NCBI GenBank assembly: GCA_900539195.1
Contig: UQBC01000006.1
Location: forward strand, 1 to 64,000
Length of the DNA: 64,000 bases
Source of the DNA: an uncultured Oscillospiraceae bacterium
GTDB lineage: Bacteria; Bacillota; Clostridia; Oscillospirales; Ruminococcaceae
Direction of reading: 5' to 3'
Shown here: positions 15,828 to 23,700 of the stretch, in pieces
How positions within the stretch are numbered: position 1 is the first letter of the stretch
Layout: every line of letters begins with the position of its first letter
Translations under genes and position numbers: made by a program
Notes under the pieces: generated by a model
Told to the model about the DNA's origin: nothing
What the model saw: only the letters and a program-made list of their open reading frames with translations
Databases searched by the model: none

Positions 15828-17900
15828 ATGAAAACTTACACTTGCAAAAACATACGAAACATAGCCCTCGCAGGACACGGCGGCAGCGGTAAAACATCCG
15901 TAGCGGAAGGCCTGCTCTACAAGTGCGGCGAGATTGAGAGAATGGGCAAAGTATCGGACGGCAACAGCGTCTGCGACTATGATCCCGAAGAGATAAAGAG
16001 AAAGATCTCACTCGGTACTTCGCTTGCTTACTGCCAGTGGAAAGACGTTAAAATAAATATTCTCGATACTCCCGGTCAGTTTGATTTTGCCGCAGGACTT
16101 TATGAAGGAATCAGCGCCGCAGAAAGCGTTGTAATAGCGCTTCCCGCAAAGGACGGTGTTCAGGTCGGCACTATAAAAGCATACAGAGAGGCAGTAAAAC
16201 ACGGCAAAACGACAATGTTCGTTGTCACCCGTATGGAAGAAGAAAACAGCAACTTCTACAAGTGTCTTGAGGAACTTAAGACGCAGTTTGGTCCGTCTAT
16301 ATGCCCCATAGTAGTTCCCTTTGACAAGTACGGCACCGTTGAAAGCTACATAAACCTGCTTGAAATGAAGGCATATACTTATGACAACGGCGTACCTACC
16401 GAAGTACCCATGCCTGCGTCGGAAAACCGTCTGAAAGGTCTGCGTGCCGCAATGGCTGAGGCTGTAGCCGAAACGGACGAAGAGCTTATGATGCGCTACT
16501 TTGAAAACGAGGGCGAGGACTTTACCGAGGCCGAGATAGTAAAGGGACTTCACGACGGTATACACAAGGGCTACATTACACCTGTTGTATGCTGTTCGGG
16601 CGACACTCTCGCAGGCATTGATATGATGCTCAACACCATAATATATATGCTCCCGAGCCCCGATGAAACAGACGGCGAGCTTTGCGATGACGGCTCAAAA
16701 GTGCAGTATGCGAGCCGTGACACGCTTGAAGCAAAGGTGTTCAAGACAGTAGCCGACCCCTTTGTCGGCAAGCTCAGTTACATAAAGATAGTCAACGGTA
16801 CTCTTGCCGCAGGAACTGAAGTAGTTAACCGCACAACAGGCAATCTTGAAAAGCCCGGTAAGCTCCTGAGTATGCAGGGCAAGAAAACGGAGGATATGAT
16901 TGAAGCCTACGCAGGCGACATAGTAGCCGCAACAAAGCTCAGTGCGAACACAGGCGATACACTAACCGCATCGGGTGACGAAACGGTATTCGCCGCAGAA
17001 AAATACCCCGTTCCCTGCTTCTTCAAGGCTATCTCTGCAAAGGATAAAAATGACGAGGGCAAGATAAGCAATGCGATAAAGCGTATGGTCGAGGAAGACA
17101 AGACATTAAGCTACGACCACAACCACGAAACGCATCAGCGTATATTAGGCGGTCTTGGCGAACAGCACCTTGACGCCGCAATTTCAAAGATGAAGGCTAA
17201 ATTCGGCGTGGATGTAATAGTTTCCGACCCGATAATCGCCTACCGTGAATCTATCCGCAAAAAAGTACAGGCTGAAGGCAAGCACAAGAAGCAGTCGGGC
17301 GGTCACGGTCAGTACGGTCATGTAAAGATTGAATTCGAGCCTTGCGACAGCGATACTCTTGTATTTGAGGAAAAGGTTTTCGGCGGAAGCGTTCCGAAGA
17401 ACTATTTCCCTGCCGTTGAAAAGGGTCTTGCAGAATCGACAGCACACGGTGTACTGGCAGGCTATCCTGTCGTTAATTTGAAGGCTACTCTGCTTGACGG
17501 CTCATACCACCCTGTAGACAGCTCCGAGCAGGCGTTCAAAATGGCGGCTCATATCGCATACAAGCAGGGACTTACGGAAGCTCAGCCTTGCATACTCGAG
17601 CCTATCTGTCTTGTAAAGGTAATTCTTGACGATGCAAGCACAGGCGATATAATGACGGTCATCAACAAGCGCAGAGGCACTGTTCTCGGTATGAATCCCA
17701 GCGAGGAAGAACAGGGTATGACCGAGCTTGACGCTCAGATGCCCCAGTCCGAGATAACCGACCTTGCGACCGTTATCCGTCAGATAACCAGAGGCTTAGG
17801 TCATTTCACCGCTCAGTTCGACCACTACGAGCAATTACCGCAGGCTCTTGAAGCCGACGTAATAGCCAACGCTCCCAAATTCTCCGAATACGAAGGTTGA
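15828..17900 (+). CDS. EF-G-like translational GTPase paralogue
   Basis: A 690-aa protein with the full five-domain layout of elongation factor G: GTPase, beta-barrel, two ferredoxin-like folds and a domain IV containing GGHGQYGHVKIEFEP. It belongs to the divergent EF-G-like branch and not to canonical fusA. The G1 loop is GHGGSGKT (16-23) instead of GHVDHGKT, switch I reads KRKISLGTSLAYCQW where EF-G has RGIT, G3 is DTPGQFDF (about 80), and G4 near 135 is TRME where EF-G has NKMD. Canonical fusA lies near rpsL/rpsG/tuf, which are absent here. Role unknown, perhaps a stress- or recycling-specific ribosome factor. It is not a TetM-type protection protein, which lacks this G1 signature. Confidence 0.88.
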   Translation: MKTYTCKNIRNIALAGHGGSGKTSVAEGLLYKCGEIERMGKVSDGNSVCDYDPEEIKRKISLGTSLAYCQWKDVKINILDTPGQFDFAAGLYEGISAAESVVIALPAKDGVQVGTIKAYREAVKHGKTTMFVVTRMEEENSNFYKCLEELKTQFGPSICPIVVPFDKYGTVESYINLLEMKAYTYDNGVPTEVPMPASENRLKGLRAAMAEAVAETDEELMMRYFENEGEDFTEAEIVKGLHDGIHKGYITPVVCCSGDTLAGIDMMLNTIIYMLPSPDETDGELCDDGSKVQYASRDTLEAKVFKTVADPFVGKLSYIKIVNGTLAAGTEVVNRTTGNLEKPGKLLSMQGKKTEDMIEAYAGDIVAATKLSANTGDTLTASGDETVFAAEKYPVPCFFKAISAKDKNDEGKISNAIKRMVEEDKTLSYDHNHETHQRILGGLGEQHLDAAISKMKAKFGVDVIVSDPIIAYRESIRKKVQAEGKHKKQSGGHGQYGHVKIEFEPCDSDTLVFEEKVFGGSVPKNYFPAVEKGLAESTAHGVLAGYPVVNLKATLLDGSYHPVDSSEQAFKMAAHIAYKQGLTEAQPCILEPICLVKVILDDASTGDIMTVINKRRGTVLGMNPSEEEQGMTELDAQMPQSEITDLATVIRQITRGLGHFTAQFDHYEQLPQALEADVIANAPKFSEYEG

Positions 17901-17901
17901 T

Positions 17902-17960
17902 GCCGATGTGGCACTTCAAATTCCGCCTGCGGCAATGTGCCGCCCCAAATTCCGCCTTTA
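17902..17960. repeat. Two hairpin plus CAAATTCCGCC elements
   Basis: Immediately after the EF-G-like stop are TGCC-GATG-TGGCA followed by CTTCAAATTCCGCC, then GCGGCA-ATG-TGCCGC followed by CCCAAATTCCGCC. This is the same plan as at 8650-8740: a short perfect hairpin with an ATG/GTG-containing loop, then a constant CAAATTC(C)GCC tail. Confidence 0.8.
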
Positions 17961-18022
17961 ATAACGCAATATATCTTTAAAGGACGGCAAAACGGCGGAA
18001 GTTGCACAAAGCAATAATCAAT

Positions 18023-18060
18023 AAAAGCGGTTACAGTGATATGCTGTGACCGCTTTTTTA
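18023..18060 (+). terminator. Terminator of the EF-G-like gene
   Basis: AAAAGCGGTTACAG (18023-18036) pairs with CTGTGACCGCTTTT (18044-18057) and continues into T residues. Confidence 0.88.
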
Positions 18061-18150
18061 TATTCTTGTCGTTAGCTACCATCGCCCAAAACCAACCCTT
18101 CCAAAAACCGCACTATCCCTCGCTCCACGTCTGTCCTTTTTTACAATACG

Positions 18151-18810
18151 TCAATCACTTACCAGTCTGTTCACAGGCTCATTCGTCAGCCTTTGGAACA
18201 GCTTCACCGCAAGACCGGTGCAAAGCGCCGAAATAACAGTACCCTCCCTTGTTCCCACTATCGTAAAATCAAAAAACAACAGTGAAAGTATCAGTGCAAG
18301 CGCCACACAGCTTACATCAAAAACTATCTTTACATTACCGAAATTCTTGTTCGCCGTATCTGCTATCGCCTTTACAAAAGCCTCTCCCGAGTTCATTATA
18401 ACATTCGCGGAAACCGACAGCGATACTCCAAAACCGAGTATGACAATTCCGATAACTACCATAATAAGGCGCACTATGTAGTTTTCCGCAGGGATAAAGC
18501 CCACGAGCCACAGTCCGAAATCGGTAAAATATCCGAACAGGAACGACAGCGGTATCTGTAAAAGCTGTATCGGCTGAAACTTCTTACGAAGTATCAGTAT
18601 CTGTCCGAGTATCAGCACGCAGTTCCAGATTATAAGCCATACACCGAGCGTGAAGAAATCAAGCTTATAACTCATTACATTCGCAACAGACGAGATCGGC
18701 GACACGCCCAGTTCCCCGTGCTTTGTAAAAGCCACTCCGAGTGCGGAGAAAAACAGGCTTATTATAAATAAAACATATCTCTTTGCGGTTTCTTTCTTTG
18801 ACATTTTCAT
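18151..18810 (-). CDS. YczE/YitT-like integral membrane protein
   Basis: A 219-aa membrane protein with about five hydrophobic helices, matching the YczE/DUF6198 family (AKRYVLFIISLFFSALGVAF, then GVSPISSVANVMSY). Function of the family is unsettled; the Bacillus member lies beside surfactin regulation genes. The long open frame extends to 18888, but ATG 18810 (or 18804) is preferred because AAAGGA lies just upstream. The longer form would overlap the marR stop. It follows marR by about 20 bp on the same strand, so MarR probably controls it. Confidence 0.82.
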   Translation of the reverse strand: MKMSKKETAKRYVLFIISLFFSALGVAFTKHGELGVSPISSVANVMSYKLDFFTLGVWLIIWNCVLILGQILILRKKFQPIQLLQIPLSFLFGYFTDFGLWLVGFIPAENYIVRLIMVVIGIVILGFGVSLSVSANVIMNSGEAFVKAIADTANKNFGNVKIVFDVSCVALALILSLLFFDFTIVGTREGTVISALCTGLAVKLFQRLTNEPVNRLVSD

Positions 18811-18829
18811 CTTTCCTTTGTTCTTGAAT

Positions 18830-19237
18830 TCAGTTGAGATTTTCACGCATCCTTGACAACAGCGAAACAAGCATTTCACGCTCATCATCTGAAAATCCGT
18901 TTGTAGCTACGCTCTCTATCCTTGCAAATTCCTGCTCTATAAGCGGAACAAGCGCCTTACCCTTATCGGTAAGATATACGCTGAGCGAGCGTCTGTCCGG
19001 CGCAGACCGTGTTATCAGACCCTTTTTCTCCATGCCGCAAAGCAATGAAGTCATCGTTGCAGGCTCAATGCGGCAGGCGGCGGCAATATCCTTCTGCATC
19101 GCTCCGTTATGCTCCGAAAGATATTCAAGCACCTTCGGCTGTCCCGAAGTCAGCCCCTCGTTTTTCAGAGCGGAAAAAATCCGCTTGCGAAAAGCGGTGT
19201 GATTTGTCATAAGCAAGTGATGAAGTGAATTTTCCAT
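18830..19237 (-). CDS. MarR-family transcriptional regulator
   Basis: A 135-aa winged-helix regulator. The recognition region (LEYLSEHNGAMQKDIAAACR, then IEPATMTSLLCGMEKKGLI) is followed by the wing RSAPDRRSLSVYLTDKGKAL with the typical DRR-x-hydrophobic-LT signature. MarR dimers bind palindromes and usually autorepress until a ligand binds. Two palindromes (19255-19272 and 19276-19287) lie at the start of its own transcript. The following yczE-like gene is the likely target. Confidence 0.92.
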   Translation of the reverse strand: MENSLHHLLMTNHTAFRKRIFSALKNEGLTSGQPKVLEYLSEHNGAMQKDIAAACRIEPATMTSLLCGMEKKGLITRSAPDRRSLSVYLTDKGKALVPLIEQEFARIESVATNGFSDDEREMLVSLLSRMRENLN

Positions 19238-19254
19238 TAGTACCTCTCAGTAAA

Positions 19255-19287
19255 TTTAAATTAGGATTTAAACTGTTAGAAATCTAA
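19255..19287 (-). promoter_or_regulatory. Twin palindromes, candidate MarR operator
   Basis: TTTAAA-TTAGGA-TTTAAA (19255-19272) and TTAGA-AA-TCTAA (19276-19287) lie just downstream of the -10 box of the marR promoter, covering the expected transcription start. This is a standard position for autorepression. Confidence 0.6.
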
Positions 19288-19290
19288 TAC

Positions 19291-19319
19291 ATTATAACTC
19301 AACCACAGCAGTATGTCAA
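19291..19319 (-). promoter_or_regulatory. Promoter of marR-yczE
   Basis: Minus-strand TTGACA (19319-19314), 17-base spacer and TATAAT (19296-19291), both perfect consensus. Confidence 0.9.
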
Positions 19320-19327
19320 GAGTTTCC

Positions 19328-19356
19328 TTGACATACCGCTTATGCGGCTGTATAAT
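19328..19356 (+). promoter_or_regulatory. Promoter of the DUF554 gene
   Basis: TTGACA (19328-19333), 17-base spacer and TATAAT (19351-19356). The spacer holds the small palindrome CCGC-TTAT-GCGG. It is arranged back-to-back with the marR promoter, only 8 bases apart. Confidence 0.9.
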
Positions 19357-19394
19357 ATGTAGCGATAATATCTGAATGAATCAAGAGGGAAAAA

Positions 19395-20120
19395 ATGCGT
19401 GGCATCGGAACTGTAATAAATGTAGCTTTGCTTATACTCGGAGGACTATGCGGTCTTCTGTTTGGGAAAAAGCTGAACGAAAGAATAAAGGATACTCTGC
19501 TCTCAATAAATGCGGTGGCGATAATGATGCTTGCCATCGGCGGCGTTATGCAGAATATGCTGTCGCTGTCAGACGGCAAGCTGTCAACGGGCGGCACGAT
19601 AATGATGATAGTAAGCCTTACCTTAGGCGGTCTTATCGGTGAAATAATCAATATAAACGCTCTTGTGGACAAGTTCGGCGAATGGCTTAAAATCAAAAGC
19701 CACAGTACAGGCGACAACTCATTTGTATCGGCATTTGTCAGCGCCTCCTGCACTGTCTGTATAGGCGCAATGGCAGTGATAGGCTCGATAAACGACGGAG
19801 TAAGCGGCGATTGCTCGGTTCTTATCGCAAAAGCGATTCTTGACGCAGTGATTATCTGCGTAATGACTGCCTCTCAGGGCAAGGGCTGTATCTTTTCTGC
19901 CGTACCGGTAGCGATTTTTCAGGGCGTCATAACAATAATCGCTGTATTTGCCGGAGGCTTTATGACCGACCTTGCACTGTCTTATCTTTCTTATGTCGGC
20001 AATGTCCTGATTTTTTGCGTAGGACTTAACCTCATTCGTAAAAAACAGATAAGAGTAGCAAACCTGCTCCCCTCGCTTGTGATTGCTGTTGCGTGGGGAT
20101 TTGTCGCACCGCTTATATAA
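19395..20120 (+). CDS. DUF554 family membrane protein (YdfK/YqgA-like)
   Basis: A 241-aa polytopic membrane protein with about six to seven hydrophobic helices. The N-terminal GTVINVALLILGGLCGLLFG and ASCTVCIGAMAVIGSINDG are characteristic of the DUF554 family, whose biochemical role is unknown (putative transporter). It has its own promoter. The remnant of a MATE transporter starts 12 bases after its stop, so the two were probably one operon. Confidence 0.88.
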   Translation: MRGIGTVINVALLILGGLCGLLFGKKLNERIKDTLLSINAVAIMMLAIGGVMQNMLSLSDGKLSTGGTIMMIVSLTLGGLIGEIININALVDKFGEWLKIKSHSTGDNSFVSAFVSASCTVCIGAMAVIGSINDGVSGDCSVLIAKAILDAVIICVMTASQGKGCIFSAVPVAIFQGVITIIAVFAGGFMTDLALSYLSYVGNVLIFCVGLNLIRKKQIRVANLLPSLVIAVAWGFVAPLI

Positions 20121-20132
20121 AGGAAATACATA

Positions 20133-20614
20133 ATGAAAAAACGTGATCTTACCGTCGGCAGTTAACCGGCGGACTATGGGCATTCGCAGTGCCGCTTATG
20201 CTCGGAAATATAATGCAGCAGCTTTACAACCTCGCTGATACATGGATAGTCGGCAGATATATCGGCGACAACGCACTTGCCGCCGTCGGCTCATCATATA
20301 CGCTCATAACCTTCCTTACATCCGTGATTATAGGTCTGTCGCTCGATAAAGATCTGTGCTACATCGGCATAGGAATACTGTTTATGCTCTACGGCTACTA
20401 CAGAGCGGTAAATAAACCGTTGATGTCGGTAGTCCTGACGATTCTTTCACTCGGAACAAGAGTGCTTCTGGCGTATATTCTGTCACCCGTACCTGCATTC
20501 GGAGTTATGGGAATATGGATTGCTATACCTATCGGCTGGTTTATTGCCGATGCAGTCGGAACAGGATATTATATGATCAGTGAAAAAAATGCACAGCATT
20601 ACGATAAACAGTGA
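20133..20614 (+). pseudogene. MATE efflux transporter remnant (frameshift plus large internal deletion)
   Basis: The ATG at 20133 starts MKKRDLTVGS and stops at once (TAA 20163-20165). One base out of phase, the expected continuation LTGGLWAFAVPLMLGNIMQQ, then LYNLADTWIVGRYIG, is open to 20614. That frame jumps near residue 55, after VIIGLSL, directly into C-terminal transmembrane sequence (GIGILFMLYGYYRAVNKPLM). About 140 residues remain of roughly 450, so some 300 internal codons are gone. Two independent lesions make this a true pseudogene and not a sequencing error. Confidence 0.88.
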
Positions 20615-20669
20615 AAAATGCGTAAATTTACTCTGCCGTCTTTTCTATCCCGTAATCGCTGTACTACGA

Positions 20670-20698
20670 TTGACAGGTATTGAATATAGTAGTATAAT
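20670..20698 (+). promoter_or_regulatory. Promoter of the giant helicase-nuclease gene
   Basis: TTGACA (20670-20675), 17-base spacer and TATAAT (20693-20698), 53 bases before the ATG. Confidence 0.9.
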
Positions 20699-20750
20699 TT
20701 AACTGATACCGTTAATAACGGAAACTTTTAAAATTCAAGGATGGTGTTAC

Positions 20751-23700
20751 ATGGGCGCAGTTCTGACACTCGGTTGCGATATGATACCGAAAATCAATTT
20801 CGCAATGCAGCAAAATTTCATACCTTTCATAAGAAATCTTACCGTCAGCAATGAGGGCAATGAAGATATAAGCGATGTAAAGCTGACTATCGCCTTTGAT
20901 CCCGGCTTTGCAAAGACATTCACATACGACATAAATGCCGTCCCCGCAGGACAGTCGGTCGAGATATCACCGCTCAGGATAATTCTAAGCACGGAAATGC
21001 TGTTTTCTCTGACAGAAGCCATATCCGGTACGGTCAGCTTTTCACTTACAAAAGACGACAACGAACTTTATCACAAGGACGTCCCGGTTCAGTTGCTTTC
21101 ATTCAACGAATGGAGCGGACTTGCATTTGACCCCGAGCTTATTGCGGCTTTTGTGACGCCCAATCACCCCGAAATCGCAAAAGTCATATCGGAAGCGTCT
21201 GTATATCTTAAAAAGTGGGCGGACACGACTGCGTTCAGCGCATATCAGCGGCAGAATCCGAACTTTGTAAAACAGCAGATGGCAGCAATCTATACGGCGC
21301 TTTGCGCAAGGAAGATTGCATACAATATGCCGCCTGCCAGCTTTGAATATATAGGTCAGAAGGTTCGCCTTGCGAATACTGTTCTTGAGCAAAAGCAGGG
21401 CACTTGTCTTGATCTTTCGGTGCTGTATGCGTCATGCCTTGAAGCTGTCGGACTGAATCCCCTTATATTATTCATAAACGGTCACGCTTTCTGCGGCTGC
21501 CATCTGGAGGAAGAAACCTTTGCGGATTGTGCGACCGACGATGTATCGGCGATCGAAAAACGTATCGTGACAGGCGCAGAAGAAATACTGCTTGTCGAAT
21601 GTACCGATATCACAAAGGATAATACAGACTTTGATGCGGCGCTGAAACACGGCAAGGATCATTTTAATAAACCGGGTGAATTTATATGCGCTGTTGACAT
21701 TGCACGCACAAGGGGCAGCGGAATACGCCCTATACCGTTAAAGCTTGAACAGGCGATCGCTTCGGAAAACGTTGAGAACGAAAGCACAAAGCGTATCAGG
21801 ATGAATGCGCCGAGCGAGCTTGACACATCGCTGTACGGAAAAGTTGCACAGGGCAGTAACGAGCCTATGACAAAGCAGAAACTATGGGAAAGAAAACTGC
21901 TTGACTTTTCACTCAGAAACTCACTTCTCAATTTCAGAATGAACAAAAGCACCGTAGAAATTATGGCGCCCGATCTTTCACTGCTTGAAGATAAGCTGTC
22001 GGACGGAACGGATTTTCGCATTCTTGAAGCTCCCTCCGAGTGGACGGTATCAATGCGTGATATTAAGACGTTCGAGATAGAAACAAACAAGGATCTGGTA
22101 AAGAATATTGCCGAGCAGGAGCTTAAAAACAAAAGAATAAGAACATTTATGGATGCCGCAGAGCTTGAGGAAAGCCTTAAAAAGCTGTACCGTGCGGCAA
22201 AGGTAAGTATGGAGGAGAACGGCTCAAACACCTTGTTCTTATCGCTTGGACTGCTCAGGTGGTTTGAAAGTGAAATGTCGGAAAAGCCGAGATATGCACC
22301 GCTCGTACTTATTCCTGTCGATATAGTGAGAAATGTCCGTGACAAGGGATATATTATCAGAAGCCGTCAGGAAGACGCTCAGATAAACGTAACCATGATC
22401 GAGTATTTAAGACAGGATCACGGCATAAATATAGACGGGCTTGATCCGCTCCCCGAGGACGAACACGGCATAGATCTGCCGCTTGTTTTCAATACTGTAC
22501 GACAGGCGATAATGGGCAAGAAAACGTGGAATATCCTTGAAAACAGCTTTATCGGTCTGTTCAGCTTCGGACAGTTCGTAATGTGGAACGATATAAGAAA
22601 CCGCAGTGATGAGCTTAAAAACAACAAGGTAGTTTCCTGCCTCATGAACGGTGCAACAAGCGAAGAGCTGACAGGAGATTTTATTGCCGATACCGAAATA
22701 GACAGCAAGATCTCACTTACCGACATAGCTGTACCGGTTGATGCGGATTCTTCACAGCTCAGTGCGGTTGTGGCGGCGTCGGCAGGCAGAAGTTTTGTAC
22801 TACACGGACCTCCCGGAACAGGTAAATCGCAGACTATCACAAATATGATAGCCAATGCGCTTTATCACGGCAAGAGCGTATTGTTCGTTGCCGAGAAAAT
22901 GGCAGCGCTCAGCGTTGTACAAAAACGTCTTGCAAATATAGGGCTCGATCCGTTCTGCCTTGAGCTTCATTCCAACAAGACAAATAAATCCACTGTACTC
23001 GGCGAACTCAACAAAGCGCTTGAAACCGCACTGGTAAAATCCCCGGAACAACACGCCGCAACAGCTGAAAAGCTGGCACAGCAAAAAGCAAAACTGAACT
23101 ACATAATAGAAGCCCTGCACGAAAAAAGGTCTTTCGGGCAGTCGCTGTATTCGGCTATAGAACGGTACGAACAGTGCCTTGGCGACAAGGGAAAAATCAA
23201 GATTGACAGGGAAACATTGCGTAATGCAGACGAAAGCACGCTTGCGCGCTATGAGGATATCATTTCACGCTATGTTGTTGCAATATCCGCTATCGGACTG
23301 TATGCACAGCACAGGCTTTTAAGATACGGCGGACGTGAGTATTCGATCGAACTGCGTGACAATCTCAAAAACAGCCTTGACAGACTTATTGACGAATACG
23401 GCAAAGCAGACGATGCACTGAATTTTATTGCGTCTGCCGTAAAACTGGACGGAAACATCAGCCGTGACAAGCTGGATGCCGTATCGGCGCTTATAGATTC
23501 CTGCTGTACGGACGTACCCGTAATATCCGATATGATCGGCACGGCGGATTTTGAGGGAACTGTTTCTAAGCTGACTTCCCTTTGTGAAACGGGAAAAGCA
23601 TATAACACACTCAGCGCCGAAATAGAAAACAGCTTTGATAAGTCGATATTCTCATACCCTGCCGAAAGCGCAAGGGTACAGTGGAAACAGGCGGAGGCAA

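Noticed and set aside
15828..17900. Tetracycline resistance ribosomal protection protein
   Set aside because: Size and fold are similar, but the G1 and switch sequences match the EF-G-like branch, not TetM/TetO.
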